Positions 18,071-27,878 of a stretch of DNA of 64,000 bases are shown one piece after another. The first letter of the stretch is position 1; each line of letters starts with the position of its first letter. A model generated the notes under the pieces. The model did no database searches. It was not told the DNA's origin and saw only the letters and a list, made by a program, of their open reading frames with translations. The stretch comes from Mangrovibacillus cuniculi (lineage in GTDB: Bacteria > Bacillota > Bacilli > Bacillales > R1DC41): positions 1,074,501-1,138,500 of the forward strand of contig NZ_CP049742.1 in assembly GCF_015482585.1 (NCBI RefSeq), given 5' to 3'. Made by a program: the position numbers and the translations under genes.

Positions 18071-20314
18071 ATGTTAGAAACGTTACAAAAACTATGTAAG
18101 CAGTGGGAAAAAGCATTGCTTCAGGAGGCGGAGTACGTACAGAAGTTTGGTGCTAAACGTTTTCCGTTCATAGATGCAGTTAGGATTGAACAGTCTGAAG
18201 ACGTGTCTATTTATGAAGCGCAGCTCTCAACAGGTTCAGATAGTAAATCTTTACCGGTTTCCATGCCTTTAGAGATAGAGTTAAACAAAAAAAGGTATGC
18301 TGCCGAAGTATTATTCCGAGAAGATGATTATGTCGTTCTAGAAATAGGACACTCATTAGGAACAGAAATTCCTAATGGTGAAATACTAGTCGAATCAAGT
18401 TTCCTTTTAAAGCAACTAATGAAACGTTTAGAAGAAGTGAGAGAAGAAAAAACTCCGCTGCAAAAAGTGCATAGTGTACTGAAGCCGAAGAAAAAAGCAA
18501 AAACTGCATCAAATGCTTCGTCTAGCCTAGAAGATATTTACTTTCGAACACTTAAAAATCCTGTAACCTTCGTTTGGGGGCCTCCAGGAACTGGAAAGAC
18601 GTATAATTTAAGTCGTGTAATCGCCCAACACTATACAAAGGGAAAGAAAATACTTGTACTTTCTCATAGTAACGCTGCTGTCGATGTGCTTATGGAGAAT
18701 CTCGTACATGTACTTACAGAGAAGAAAAAGTGGAAAGATGGAGATGTTTTGCGCATTGGTCAACCAATCACCCCATTTTTATTGCACCATCCTTCTGTTA
18801 CGTTAAGGAAATATTTAATTCAACAACACCCAGAAATAGACAGACTAACAAGTAAAGTGCTAGATCGACAATATAAAAAAACGAAACCTTCCATACAGGC
18901 ATTAGTGAATGAGATTCAAACTCATGAGAATAATGAAAATACATCTTTTTCTAAGTGGAGAAAAAAAGAAAAAGAAGCTATTGAAGACGCAGCAGTTATT
19001 GGTACGACTATATCTAAAGCGTCTATCGATAAGCAAATCTATACCAAATACTATGATTTAGTTGTCATAGACGAAGCTAGTATGATCAATATACCGCAAA
19101 TTGCTTTCTGTTCAACGCTTGCAGAAAAAACCCTAATTGCCGGTGACTTTAAACAGCTACCTCCTATTGCACAGTCACGTGAAAAACTTGCCATGAAATG
19201 GTTACAGCAAGACATTTTTCATGCCGCTGGAGTAGCCTCAGCCTTTGACAAAACGTATAGTCATCCACAGGCTGTGTTGTTAACACAACAAAGAAGAATG
19301 CATCAAGATATATCATCTTTTACGAACAAATATATATATCATGATTTAGTTGGAGACCATCCTTCTATCTTAAGTGGAAAAAGGGGTATACATTCATTGG
19401 CTCCATTCCCAAATAAGGCGAGCCAATTTATTGATACAACAGGTTTTGGTGAGTTTACGTTACGAGATAGTAGAGGTCAATCTAGACTTAATCCTTTTCA
19501 TGCTATCCTACAACTTCAATTAACACTAGAAGCTGTAAACAATGGGATTACTTCCATTGGTTTAATGACTCCATATGCAGCGCAGGCACAATTATTGAAG
19601 CGTTTGATTCAAGATTTCTTTCCTCTAATAAATGGGGAACATGATATCTTTGCTGCAACGGTCCACCAATTCCAAGGAGAAGAGAAAGATCTTGTTATTT
19701 TCGATTCAGTCGATAGTCCTCCAGAGTACCGAGCAAGTTTAATGTTAACGAAAGAAGAGCATGAACGACTGCTTACGGTTGCATTTACACGATCAAAATC
19801 AAAATTCTTTCATATTGGCCATCGACGATTCTTAGAAACAAAATTACCAAAAGAACACCTACTTCAGAAATGGATACATGAACAGCAAAAACATAATACT
19901 ATTGTTTCGAAAGAATCTATTGGAAATTGGATCCATCAGCTGGATAATAGATTACTCTTCACAAACGGTAATACAGCTATGTGGAATCGTGATATTGAAC
20001 GTTCCAAAAAATCCATTGTAATGGGTGGGCCAATTCGCAATAACCAAGGATTAGAGCACATTTCCTCTAGAGATGTCAGGAAAGTCTGGGTGGGGGAGTG
20101 TAGCCCTCCAACTGGCTGGGAGCATGTGAAGAAGGACTGTACATTTAGCTTTTTTATAGCAGATGAGAAAGTATTATGGCTACAGATTGCTATTCCTAAC
20201 TTAGTTTTTCGTCCTTATGTAAGCATACGAATAAATAGTCCTAATGCTGTTGAATGGTTACAAAATATTATCCTTTCTAATAAAGAAAAAAACGCCCTTA
20301 ATAAAAGGGCGTAA
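18071..20314 (+). CDS. Superfamily 1 DNA/RNA helicase-like ATPase
   Basis: A 747-residue protein with the UPF1-type SF1 core: Walker A GPPGTGKT (about 170), motif Ia SHSNAAVDVL, Walker B VIDEASM (about 333), motif III AGDFKQLPP, motif IV/V GLMTPYAAQAQLLKRL and VHQFQGEEKDLVIFD, and motif VI VAFTRSKSK. The N-terminal ~150 residues and the C-terminal ~130 residues have no recognisable domain. GAGAGGGTC precedes ATG 18071. No partner gene is adjacent, so the substrate is unknown; an RNA or DNA repair role is possible. Confidence 0.85.
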   Translation: MLETLQKLCKQWEKALLQEAEYVQKFGAKRFPFIDAVRIEQSEDVSIYEAQLSTGSDSKSLPVSMPLEIELNKKRYAAEVLFREDDYVVLEIGHSLGTEIPNGEILVESSFLLKQLMKRLEEVREEKTPLQKVHSVLKPKKKAKTASNASSSLEDIYFRTLKNPVTFVWGPPGTGKTYNLSRVIAQHYTKGKKILVLSHSNAAVDVLMENLVHVLTEKKKWKDGDVLRIGQPITPFLLHHPSVTLRKYLIQQHPEIDRLTSKVLDRQYKKTKPSIQALVNEIQTHENNENTSFSKWRKKEKEAIEDAAVIGTTISKASIDKQIYTKYYDLVVIDEASMINIPQIAFCSTLAEKTLIAGDFKQLPPIAQSREKLAMKWLQQDIFHAAGVASAFDKTYSHPQAVLLTQQRRMHQDISSFTNKYIYHDLVGDHPSILSGKRGIHSLAPFPNKASQFIDTTGFGEFTLRDSRGQSRLNPFHAILQLQLTLEAVNNGITSIGLMTPYAAQAQLLKRLIQDFFPLINGEHDIFAATVHQFQGEEKDLVIFDSVDSPPEYRASLMLTKEEHERLLTVAFTRSKSKFFHIGHRRFLETKLPKEHLLQKWIHEQQKHNTIVSKESIGNWIHQLDNRLLFTNGNTAMWNRDIERSKKSIVMGGPIRNNQGLEHISSRDVRKVWVGECSPPTGWEHVKKDCTFSFFIADEKVLWLQIAIPNLVFRPYVSIRINSPNAVEWLQNIILSNKEKNALNKRA

Positions 20315-20380
20315 TTGGGAGCTTAATGATATGGTGAGTTATAGTATGCAAAGTCCACGCAATCAGTGCGTAACTTTTTC

Positions 20381-20524
20381 TTATAAATCGTGGTGTGCGT
20401 GATGTTTTTGGCGTGAATGGTTGCGGTTCTTTACTTTATGTGAACCGCTTAATGGAGCTGGTTGACCTGGATTGTCCCCTTTAGGTGCGTTCTTATGCAT
20501 ATCTTTAGAATCATTTTTATTCAT
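20381..20524 (-). CDS. sspP: SspP, small acid-soluble spore protein P
   Basis: A 47-residue, histidine-rich spore protein of the SspP/CotL family: [20 protein letters not shown] and [18 protein letters not shown] are diagnostic. GGAGGG precedes ATG 20524. The position just before citB matches B. subtilis, where sspO accompanies it; no SspO-like ORF is found here. It is expected to be made in the forespore, but I did not identify a convincing SigG promoter on the minus strand. Confidence 0.92.
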   Translation of the reverse strand: MNKNDSKDMHKNAPKGDNPGQPAPLSGSHKVKNRNHSRQKHHAHHDL

Positions 20525-20642
20525 GTTTGTCCCTCCCTTCGAACGTATGCTTAGATTGCTCTTATCTGTTTTTTCTATTCCGTATAAATACGTGAAAAGC
20601 TGGAAGAATAGTATTGATACTACCGAAAAGGGGTTAGGGAAC

Positions 20643-20903
20643 ATGCCATATCATAAAGATAAACAACAAGCTTTCCAAGCAGCAGTTCAAGGAGTTCATC
20701 AAGCAGAACAAGCGCAACATGAATTGGTATTGGACGGTGCCAGTGCAGCGGAGCAACTTGCTCATTTAGAACAAGAAATCAATGAGGCATATCAACAAAT
20801 TGAAAATGCTCTAGAAGTAGCAAGTGAGCACCAAAGAGGTCAATTGGAGCAATACAAAAATGACTTAGATGCAATTTTAGGAAAAAACAATACTACATTC
20901 TAA
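20643..20903 (+). CDS. Small glutamine-rich helical protein, unknown
   Basis: An 86-residue, almost wholly helical protein rich in Gln, Ala and Glu ([39 protein letters not shown]). AAAGGGG lies 8-9 nt before ATG 20643. The longer in-frame reading back to 20472 runs across sspP and is not needed. It has no membrane segment. I do not recognise a named family. It is followed by a strong terminator. Confidence 0.7.
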   Translation: MPYHKDKQQAFQAAVQGVHQAEQAQHELVLDGASAAEQLAHLEQEINEAYQQIENALEVASEHQRGQLEQYKNDLDAILGKNNTTF

Positions 20904-20919
20904 TTCATAATGCTTAAGC

Positions 20920-20958
20920 AAAAACAGGTGTGTCCCTTAAGGGGCGCACCTGTTTTTG
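20920..20958 (+). terminator. Terminator before citB
   Basis: AAAAACAGGTG(T)GTCCC pairs with GGGGCGCACCTGTTTTT around TTAA. Confidence 0.9.
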
Positions 20959-21088
20959 TTCATAAAAGTAAAAAGAAATCATAAAATGTTAAGTTTGTGA
21001 AAGGAAATAGAGAAAAAATTATGTTATCATAGTATTAAGGATCGTGAACATTCAGAATATATCGAGAGTAATGAGTATGCATTTGCAT

Positions 21089-21103
21089 TGATAACTATTC
21101 TCA
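21089..21103 (+). promoter_or_regulatory. Fur-box-like sequence upstream of citB
   Basis: TGATAACTATTCTCA matches the 7-1-7 Fur consensus at 12 of 14 positions. It lies 71 bp upstream of the putative -10. Direct Fur control of citB is not known in B. subtilis and AT-rich DNA gives such matches by chance. Confidence 0.25.
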
Positions 21104-21112
21104 ATGTAGAAC

Positions 21113-21127
21113 ATAAGTAAATCTTAT
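21113..21127 (+). promoter_or_regulatory. CcpC operator (ATAA-N7-TTAT dyad) of citB
   Basis: ATAAGTAAATCTTAT is an exact ATAA-N7-TTAT dyad. It is centred about 66 bp before the predicted start point, the position of the CcpC dyad at B. subtilis citB. A half-site ATAA follows at 21162-21165. Confidence 0.75.
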
Positions 21128-21150
21128 TGCTCTGTATAACATTCTTGTAA

Positions 21151-21179
21151 TTTACTTATACATAACGATCCGATATGAT
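21151..21179 (+). promoter_or_regulatory. Probable citB promoter
   Basis: TTTACT (21151-21156), 17 bp, TATGAT (21174-21179). The -35 to -10 interval contains the ATAA half-site expected for CcpC repression. Confidence 0.6.
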
Positions 21180-21236
21180 ATACATGAGAATAAAAGAACA
21201 TATCGTAACTGAAATAGTTACAAGGGGGAAGGAATT

Positions 21237-23948
21237 ATGGCAAAGAATGATGTTTTTTCATCAAGAAAATCTTTTGAACTAAATGGTAAACGCTATCATT
21301 ACTATCATTTAGATGCACTAACAAATGCTGGAGTGGCGGATGTATCTAAGTTGCCATACTCTGTAAAGGTTTTATTAGAATCAGTGCTTCGTCAATATGA
21401 TGGCCGTGTTATTACAAAAGAACACGTTGAAAACTTAGCTAAATGGGGAAACAAAGATGTAAAAGATGCAGAGGTACCATTCAAACCTTCACGCGTAATT
21501 CTGCAAGACTTCACTGGGGTTCCAGCAGTAGTTGACTTAGCTGCAATGCGTGATGCAATGAAAAATATTGGTGGAGATCCTCAAAAAATTAATCCTGAAA
21601 TTCCGGTTGATCTAGTAATTGATCACTCGGTTCAAGTAGATCGCTATGGTACTCAAGATGCGCTAGATCTTAACATGGACTTAGAATTTGAACGTAATGC
21701 TGAACGTTACCAGTTCTTAAGCTGGGCACAAAAAGCATTTGATAACTACCGTGCCGTTCCACCTGCAACAGGAATTGTTCACCAAGTAAACTTAGAGTAC
21801 TTGGCGAATGTAGTGCATGCTGTAGAAACAACGGAAGGAGACTTCGAAACGTATCCAGATACATTAGTAGGTACCGACTCTCATACTACAATGATTAATG
21901 GTATTGGTGTACTTGGTTGGGGTGTTGGAGGAATTGAGGCAGAAGCTGGAATGTTAGGTCAGCCTTCTTACTTCCCTATTCCAGAAGTAATCGGTGTAAA
22001 ACTTTTAGGTGAGTTACCAAACGGTGCAACAGCAACGGACTTAGCGCTTAAAGTAACGCAAGTACTTCGTTCCAAAGGTGTTGTTGGTAAATTTGTAGAG
22101 TTCTTTGGAGCGGGCGTAAGTAGCCTACCTCTAGCTGATCGTGCAACGATTGCCAACATGGCTCCTGAATATGGTGCAACGTGTGGATTTTTCCCTGTAG
22201 ACGAAGAATCACTTGATTATTTACGATTAACTGGTAGAGAAGAAGAACATATTCAAGTAGTAAAATCTTACTTAGAAGCGAATAACATGTTCTTCACTCC
22301 TGAGAATCCAGATCCAACGTATACAGACGTAATTGAAATAGATTTAACAGCAATTGAAGCAAATCTTTCAGGACCAAAACGTCCACAAGATTTAATTCCA
22401 TTATCAGCAATGCAAGATTCTTTTAAGTCTGCTGTAACAGCTCCTTCTGGTAACCAAGGCTTTGGTTTAAAAGAAGAAGAACTAGATAAGACAGCAACTG
22501 TAAATTTTGCTGATGGATCAACAACAGAAATGACAACAGGTGCTGTAGCAATTGCTGCTATCACATCTTGTACTAATACATCTAACCCTTATGTAATGTT
22601 AGGTGCAGGTCTTGTTGCGAAAAAAGCAGTAGAGAAAGGTTTAACGGTTCCATCATTCGTGAAAACTTCGTTAGCTCCAGGTTCTAAAGTTGTAACAGGA
22701 TATTTACGTGATTCTGGGTTACAACCGTTCTTAAACCAACTAGGTTTCAATATCGTTGGGTATGGTTGTACAACATGTATTGGTAACTCTGGACCATTAA
22801 AAGAAGAGATTGAAAAAACAATTTCTGAGAATGATCTGTTAGTGACATCTGTATTATCTGGTAACCGTAACTTTGAAGGTCGTATTCATCCATTAGTGAA
22901 AGCAAACTATCTAGCATCACCTCCACTAGTAGTTGCATACGCATTAGCTGGTACAGTAAACATCGACTTCGCAACGGAACCACTTGGTAAAGATAAAGAT
23001 GGTAACGACGTATTCTTTAAAGATATTTGGCCAACGACAGAGGAAGTAAAAGAAGCAGTTCAATCATCCGTAACACCTGAATTATTCCGTAAAGAGTATG
23101 AGCATGTCTTCACAGATAATGCAAAATGGAATGCTATTAAAACGGATAACAAACCACTTTATGATTTTGACGACAAATCTACGTACATTCAAAATCCTCC
23201 ATTCTTTGGCAACTTAGCTGGAGATGCTGGAACAGTTGAACCTTTAAAAGGTTTACGTGTAGTAGGTAAGTTCGGTGATTCAGTTACTACTGACCACATT
23301 TCTCCAGCAGGAGCAATTGGTAAAGATACACCAGCAGGACGTTACTTACGTGAGAATGGTGTAGAAATTAGAGACTTTAATTCATACGGTTCTCGTCGTG
23401 GTAACCATGAAGTTATGATGCGTGGAACGTTCGCAAACATTCGTATCCGAAATGGTATGGCACCAGGTACGGAAGGTGGATATACTACGTATCTTCCAAC
23501 TGGTGAAGTAATGGCGATTTATGATGCATGTATGAAGTATCAAGCAGATGGCACTGGTTTAGCTATCTTAGCTGGTAAAGACTATGGTATGGGATCTTCA
23601 CGTGACTGGGCTGCAAAAGGTACTAACCTTTTAGGCATTAAGACAGTTATTGCAGAAAGCTATGAGCGTATTCACCGTTCTAACCTTGTAATGATGGGTG
23701 TTCTTCCACTTCAATTTAAAGCTGGAGAAAGCGCAGAAACACTTGGTCTAACTGGTGAAGAAACGTTACACGTAGAAGTATCGGAATCTGTTAAACCACG
23801 TGATATCGTGACAGTAACAGCTACTGCAGAAGACGGAAAAGTAACAACATTTGATGTGTTAGTTCGCTTTGACTCTGATGTAGAAGTAGATTACTACCGT
23901 CATGGTGGAATCCTTCCGATGGTATTACGTCAAAAATTACAAGCATAA
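21237..23948 (+). CDS. citB: Aconitate hydratase (aconitase)
   Basis: Converts citrate to isocitrate in the TCA cycle; the iron-free protein also binds RNA in B. subtilis. The 903 residues are close to the usual length. Cluster ligands are Cys445 ([10 protein letters not shown]) and Cys511/Cys514 ([12 protein letters not shown]). The swivel domain has [24 protein letters not shown] and [26 protein letters not shown] precedes ATG 21237. Upstream sequence carries a CcpC-type dyad and half-site laid out as at B. subtilis citB, implying citrate-responsive control. Confidence 0.98.
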   Translation: MAKNDVFSSRKSFELNGKRYHYYHLDALTNAGVADVSKLPYSVKVLLESVLRQYDGRVITKEHVENLAKWGNKDVKDAEVPFKPSRVILQDFTGVPAVVDLAAMRDAMKNIGGDPQKINPEIPVDLVIDHSVQVDRYGTQDALDLNMDLEFERNAERYQFLSWAQKAFDNYRAVPPATGIVHQVNLEYLANVVHAVETTEGDFETYPDTLVGTDSHTTMINGIGVLGWGVGGIEAEAGMLGQPSYFPIPEVIGVKLLGELPNGATATDLALKVTQVLRSKGVVGKFVEFFGAGVSSLPLADRATIANMAPEYGATCGFFPVDEESLDYLRLTGREEEHIQVVKSYLEANNMFFTPENPDPTYTDVIEIDLTAIEANLSGPKRPQDLIPLSAMQDSFKSAVTAPSGNQGFGLKEEELDKTATVNFADGSTTEMTTGAVAIAAITSCTNTSNPYVMLGAGLVAKKAVEKGLTVPSFVKTSLAPGSKVVTGYLRDSGLQPFLNQLGFNIVGYGCTTCIGNSGPLKEEIEKTISENDLLVTSVLSGNRNFEGRIHPLVKANYLASPPLVVAYALAGTVNIDFATEPLGKDKDGNDVFFKDIWPTTEEVKEAVQSSVTPELFRKEYEHVFTDNAKWNAIKTDNKPLYDFDDKSTYIQNPPFFGNLAGDAGTVEPLKGLRVVGKFGDSVTTDHISPAGAIGKDTPAGRYLRENGVEIRDFNSYGSRRGNHEVMMRGTFANIRIRNGMAPGTEGGYTTYLPTGEVMAIYDACMKYQADGTGLAILAGKDYGMGSSRDWAAKGTNLLGIKTVIAESYERIHRSNLVMMGVLPLQFKAGESAETLGLTGEETLHVEVSESVKPRDIVTVTATAEDGKVTTFDVLVRFDSDVEVDYYRHGGILPMVLRQKLQA

Positions 23949-23962
23949 GGAAGAATACAATT

Positions 23963-24001
23963 AGCCTGAAGTAGATTATCTGCTTCAGGCTTTTGTTTTT
24001 T
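23963..24001 (+). terminator. Terminator of citB
   Basis: AGCCTGAAG(TAG) pairs with CTTCAGGCT around a short loop, followed by TTTGTTTTTT. Confidence 0.9.
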
Positions 24002-24129
24002 TACGCTAAAGCTAATAGAAAAACGAGTTTCAGACCAATGAAAGTTTATTTCGTAAGCGCTCCTATCACAAAGACCATTCATCATGAAATTACATTATGC
24101 GGGAACAATATGGATAAGGAGGCTAAAAA

Positions 24130-24609
24130 ATGAGACTAAAAATATGTACTTCCCTTATTATCCTGTTCATGATTACTTTTTCCACTAGCCAGTTAGTACA
24201 TGCAAAACAAGCTCCAACATTTGCTTTAGAAGACTTAAATGGTAAAACGGTTACACTTGATTCATTTAAAGGAGAAGACATTATTCTACATTTCTGGGCA
24301 ACGTGGTGTACACCTTGTAAAGACGAGCTTCCAGCAATGGAAGAAGTGGTGAAACAGATGGATATAGCACCAAAAATTATTACTATAAACGTGGATTCTA
24401 CTGCACAGGTGAAAAAATTTATTGAAAAGTCAGGTGTTACTCTACCAGTTTTACTTGATAAGAATAATAAAATCCAAAAAGAGTACAGTATTTTTGCTGT
24501 TCCAACTACTATTTATATTGATAAAGATGGCTTTATAAAGAAAGAACAATTTGGTGCTATGGATCCAGAACAGTGGTATTTCTTCATAAAAGAAAATATG
24601 GAATTGTGA
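24130..24609 (+). CDS. yneN: YneN, extracytoplasmic thioredoxin-like protein
   Basis: A TlpA/ResA-type thiol-disulfide protein of 159 residues. Residues 1-25 form a signal or anchor (LIILFMITFSTSQLVHA). The AhpC/TSA-type thioredoxin fold has the active site WATWCTPCKDELPAM (Cys at about 60 and 63) and the cis-proline in FAVPTTIYID. It probably acts outside the membrane and could receive electrons from CcdA, as ResA does; that link is inference. AAGGAGG precedes ATG 24130. Confidence 0.9.
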   Translation: MRLKICTSLIILFMITFSTSQLVHAKQAPTFALEDLNGKTVTLDSFKGEDIILHFWATWCTPCKDELPAMEEVVKQMDIAPKIITINVDSTAQVKKFIEKSGVTLPVLLDKNNKIQKEYSIFAVPTTIYIDKDGFIKKEQFGAMDPEQWYFFIKENMEL

Positions 24610-24671
24610 GAATATTTACGTTTGTATTACATCTCCTTCGACCATACTAAACAAAAAAAGGAGTGACGTAA

Positions 24672-24800
24672 ATGAAACGTATACGTAAAAGAAGTTTTGC
24701 AGACCTAGTAAAAGAAAATAGACAAGCGTTACTAAGAGACGCTCAAGCTATGGAGCGGTTAGAGGATCGAATTGACTCTAGACACCAAGCTAAGATATAG
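24672..24800 (+). CDS. FbpB-like small basic protein
   Basis: A 42-residue basic protein (MKRIRKRSFADLVKENRQ; LLRDAQAMERLEDRIDSRH) that resembles the FbpB family, small proteins induced by iron shortage and thought to help the Fur-regulated sRNA FsrA repress iron-using enzymes. AAAGGAGTG precedes ATG 24672. No Fur box is seen in the 60 bp upstream. The family call rests on the N-terminal motif and size. Confidence 0.7.
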   Translation: MKRIRKRSFADLVKENRQALLRDAQAMERLEDRIDSRHQAKI

Positions 24801-24822
24801 AAGTCTTGGTTAACAATGCCAA

Positions 24823-24851
24823 CCATAATTCCTGTTTAGTTAGCCAAACTA
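24823..24851 (+). promoter_or_regulatory. Candidate SigG promoter of sspN-tlp
   Basis: CCATA, 17 bp, CAAACTA resembles the forespore SigG pattern (GHATR, 17-18 bp, CATWMTA). It lies 24 bp before sspN. Confidence 0.45.
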
Positions 24852-24874
24852 TAGGATGAGGGGAGGGAGTGTCA

Positions 24875-25018
24875 ATGGGAAATCAAAAAAGCTTTCAAAA
24901 GCGTTTTAGTGAAGACCATTTAGGGACAAAATCTCGCGTATCTCATCGAAATAATGGTAAGCAAATGGCTGACAAATCGGGACATCAGCCACAAGTTATT
25001 CAAACTAAAGGGGAATAG
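24875..25018 (+). CDS. sspN: SspN, small acid-soluble spore protein N
   Basis: A 47-residue spore protein. The N-terminal MGNQK, the HLGTKSR centre and the NNGKQMADKSGHQP segment are typical of SspN. GGGAGGGAG precedes ATG 24875. It is 26 bp upstream of tlp, and the pair is co-transcribed in B. subtilis spores. A candidate SigG promoter lies upstream. Confidence 0.9.
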   Translation: MGNQKSFQKRFSEDHLGTKSRVSHRNNGKQMADKSGHQPQVIQTKGE

Positions 25019-25044
25019 TTACCCATTTTGAGGAGGAATTTACC

Positions 25045-25275
25045 ATGGCATGGCAAAAATCAAATCCAGATGATCGTTCAGACAACGTAGAAAAACTACA
25101 ACAGCTAATTCAGTCTACGGAAGAAAATATCCATAAGGCAGAAGAAGCAATTGCTCATGGAACTGCTCATGATAAGGCAGCGATAGAGGCAAAGAATGAA
25201 AGAAGACGTGAAAGCATTCAAGCCTTTAAAAGTGAAGTAAAAGATGAAGCACACCAACAACATGATTTAACATAA
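25045..25275 (+). CDS. tlp: Tlp, small acid-soluble spore protein
   Basis: A 76-residue Tlp protein. NPDDRSDNVEKLQ near the N terminus and the helical region EENIHKAEEAIA...KNERRRESIQAF are diagnostic. It is called thioredoxin-like only by weak similarity; it lacks a CXXC site. GAGGAGG precedes ATG 25045. It follows sspN as in B. subtilis and ends in a terminator. Confidence 0.93.
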   Translation: MAWQKSNPDDRSDNVEKLQQLIQSTEENIHKAEEAIAHGTAHDKAAIEAKNERRRESIQAFKSEVKDEAHQQHDLT

Positions 25276-25283
25276 GTACGATT

Positions 25284-25320
25284 GGAGAGGCTCTCTTTAA
25301 GAAGCCTCTCCTTTTTGTTT
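25284..25320 (+). terminator. Terminator of sspN-tlp
   Basis: GGAGAGGCT pairs with AGCCTCTCC, followed by TTTTTG. Confidence 0.9.
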
Positions 25321-25396
25321 AAAATAGGTAAATAAATGTTTTTTCTAACTTTGTTTGATAAACTATTTACTATACTACATAAGAAGAAGGTGCAAT

Positions 25397-25819
25397 ATGA
25401 TTATTTCAGAGTATCCTATTCAAGTCCGCTACGCGGAAACCGATCAAATGGGCGTAGTGTATCATGCAAACTATGTCATTTGGATGGAGTTAGGAAGAAC
25501 CTCATTAATAGAGAAACTGGGCTTTCGCTACGCAGATATGGAAGAACAAGGAGTTGTATCCCCTGTAACTGGTTTACAAGTGAAATATAAATCTCCCGTT
25601 AAATATGGTGAAACACCATTAATCAAAACATGGATTGAACACTACGACGGTCTCCGAGTTACATATGGATATGAAGTGGTAAAAGAAAATGGAGATGTAG
25701 CACTTTCTGCTACAAGTGATCATGTATGTGTAAAGAAAGACGGTTTTCGTCCGATATCTATTAAAAAGAAATTTCCAAATTGGCATCAAGCTTATGTGGA
25801 TGCAACAAAAGAGGAATAG
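25397..25819 (+). CDS. yneP: YneP, hotdog-fold acyl-CoA thioesterase
   Basis: A 4-hydroxybenzoyl-CoA thioesterase-type protein of 140 residues. The active-site segment RYAETDQMGVVYHANYVIWME (Asp in the position of the 4HBT nucleophile) lies near the N terminus, followed by the long hotdog helix (GRTSLIEKLGFRY). The substrate is probably a short acyl-CoA, not known. ATG 25397 follows AGAAGGTG. It ends 2 bp before yneQ, so the two form an operon as in B. subtilis. Confidence 0.9.
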   Translation: MIISEYPIQVRYAETDQMGVVYHANYVIWMELGRTSLIEKLGFRYADMEEQGVVSPVTGLQVKYKSPVKYGETPLIKTWIEHYDGLRVTYGYEVVKENGDVALSATSDHVCVKKDGFRPISIKKKFPNWHQAYVDATKEE

Positions 25820-25821
25820 TA

Positions 25822-26124
25822 ATGGCATTTGGAATCACTAGAGAAGAGCTTAATCAATGGAAAAGACAAGTTCGAATGGGGGAAGTAGCGTTTCTTACAC
25901 ATTATTGGGTAGATGACCGTTTTCCAGGGCAAAAAACAGTTACTAAAGTGGGTTGCACCGATGTGGAAAAATTAATACGTTGGGGTAACAAGTATGACTT
26001 AGACCCCAATTGGATTGATTATAAACCTGGGTTTCCTCACTTTGATTTATTTGGTGATAAAGCATACTACATTTTAAAAGTCGAAGGGAAAGTAGAACAA
26101 TGGAATAAATTCCACCTTTCCTAA
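25822..26124 (+). CDS. yneQ: YneQ, conserved hypothetical protein
   Basis: A 100-residue protein of the same length as B. subtilis YneQ and in the same place. Typical segments are REELNQWKRQV, GEVAFLTHYWVDDRFPG and WGNKYDLDPNWIDY. GAGGAATAG is the ribosome binding site before ATG 25822, reaching into the end of yneP. No catalytic motif is recognised and function is unknown. Confidence 0.88.
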   Translation: MAFGITREELNQWKRQVRMGEVAFLTHYWVDDRFPGQKTVTKVGCTDVEKLIRWGNKYDLDPNWIDYKPGFPHFDLFGDKAYYILKVEGKVEQWNKFHLS

Positions 26125-26259
26125 TGGACCGTAACATAAACGATGTTTTTATTAAAATACATTAATAGAAGATTATACAATTTTCATTGGTTGGTTTACA
26201 AAAACTCTATTCCTTTTTGCATCAACCAAAGAAAGTTAAGATTAAAAGTAGGTGTCAAT

Positions 26260-27878
26260 TTGAAAAATTTATTAGAGTATCAACAAAGATTTCTAGAAAA
26301 TGTGGAGAATCAATTAAAATCCATGCTTACTTCGGATAAAATTCCAGGTAAAGAAATCAGACGTTTTTGTCATTCAATAGTTGGTACCGCACCAACTATT
26401 CAGTTAAATGAGCTAGGGGAATTGGCAAAATTGATTTTAGATAAGCACCCAAATGACCTAGATCATGAAATAGGTAGAGGAGAAATGGAGAAAATACTCT
26501 CTCCTATTATGGAATTGCACTATACCTTATCTAAAGGATTCCCGGTTATGAATAAATCTTTGAAGGATAAAGAAACATTAACCGTATTTATTATTGATGA
26601 CGATATTACCTTGTTGCATGTATTAAAGGATTATTTTGAACAAAATGGGTTGCATGTCCTTGCATTCACCTCCCCAAATCAAGCAATTCAAATGCTTGCA
26701 AACACAAAACCAGATTGTCTACTAATAGATATTATGCTAGAAGATAGCAATGGTATTGATACACTCGAAGAAGTACTACAAATTACGAAGAGAAGTTACA
26801 TACCAGTAGTGATGATGACTGCAGACAAGAACCCTATCTTGGAAATTGAAAGCTTGCAAAAGGGGCAGATGATTACTGGAGTAAACCGTTATCTTTACCC
26901 ACTGCATTAGCTAGAGTTCAGAGGTGTATGGAAAGAAAAAAACAAATTGAATCATTAATAATAATTGATGAATTAACAAGGGCATACAATAGGAAGTATT
27001 TAACAGAAGCTTTCACACGATTACATGATCGCTTTATCAGCTCAAATCAACCGTTTTGTGTTGGATTTGTGGATTTGGATTACTTCAAAAAGACAAATGA
27101 TGTGTATGGACATCTTGTTGGTGATAGGGTGTTAAAAGAATTTACAACATTTGTTCAATCAAACCTTTCATCTGAAGATATTTTATTTAGATATGGCGGA
27201 GAAGAATTTATCCTATTGTTTGCAAATCAAACAATCGAAAATGTAGTAAATAAATTAAACGCAGTGAAAAATTCTTTTTTTAAGCTTCCTTTTGAAACAG
27301 ACAATGGAACGCACTTTCAATCATTTTCTGCTGGTGTAGTAGAAGTACAGGCAACGAACCCTCACATAAGCTACTGGTTAGATCTTGCTGACTTAGCATT
27401 GTACGATGCAAAAGAAAATGGTAGAAACAGAGTTCAACCTTATAAAGATAAATTTAATCCAGTGGCATTACCCACTATACATGTTTCCATTATAGAAGGT
27501 GATCCCATCATGCAATCCATTATTCATTCTAACTTAAAGGAATCAGCTTTGAAGTTTCAAATAGAATTACATGTTCATAGATTTGAAACAGCGGAAAGCT
27601 ACCTAAATTCGACACTTGTAACAAATAAGAAGAACTTTATTATCTTAAGTAACTTTCTGTCGGGTATTTCCGGAGTTGAATTAGTAAATTATCTAAAAGG
27701 GCTAAACATATTGCCCCTTTCCTTATTGATTACTTCAAATAAAAATAAGGATGAGCTAAGGGAAATGATAGCTGCTGGGGCTACTGATTATATTAATAAG
27801 CCACTTTCGTTTGAATTGTTACAAAAAAAGATGGAGTTTTTTATCCAACATATAATTGAAGGGGATAACAATGGTTAG
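26260..27878 (+). pseudogene. HPt-receiver-GGDEF-receiver diguanylate cyclase, split by a -1 frame change
   Basis: Two ORFs make one protein. The 5' part (TTG 26260 with an upstream AGGTG, to TAG 26910) has an HPt-like domain with FCHSIVG (His38) and a receiver (IIDDD; phospho-acceptor Asp157 in LLIDIML). Reading shifts by -1 at 26859-26865; the receiver then continues ADDYWSKPLSLPTALARV into the 3' part. There the GGDEF domain has the active motif RYGGEEF, and a second receiver (VSIIEGDPIM) has ILSNFL where the phospho-Asp should be, so it is degenerate. The break lies at AAAAGGGG: a lost G, a sequence error, or programmed slippage at A_AAG_GGG. Restored, it would make c-di-GMP under phosphorelay control. 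Confidence 0.8.
26859..26865 (+). other. Frame-change site, slippery heptamer A_AAG_GGG
   Basis: In the zero frame the codons are CAA AAG GGG CAG. The heptamer fits X_XXY_YYZ, and slipping back one base gives AAA GGG GCA GAT GAT TAC, which restores the receiver sequence KGADDY. One extra G would have the same effect. Confidence 0.6.

Noticed and set aside
20292..20312. Hairpin ACGCCCTT/AAGGGCGT at the end of the helicase gene as a terminator
   Set aside because: No T-run follows on the plus strand (TAATTGGG), so it was not listed as a terminator.
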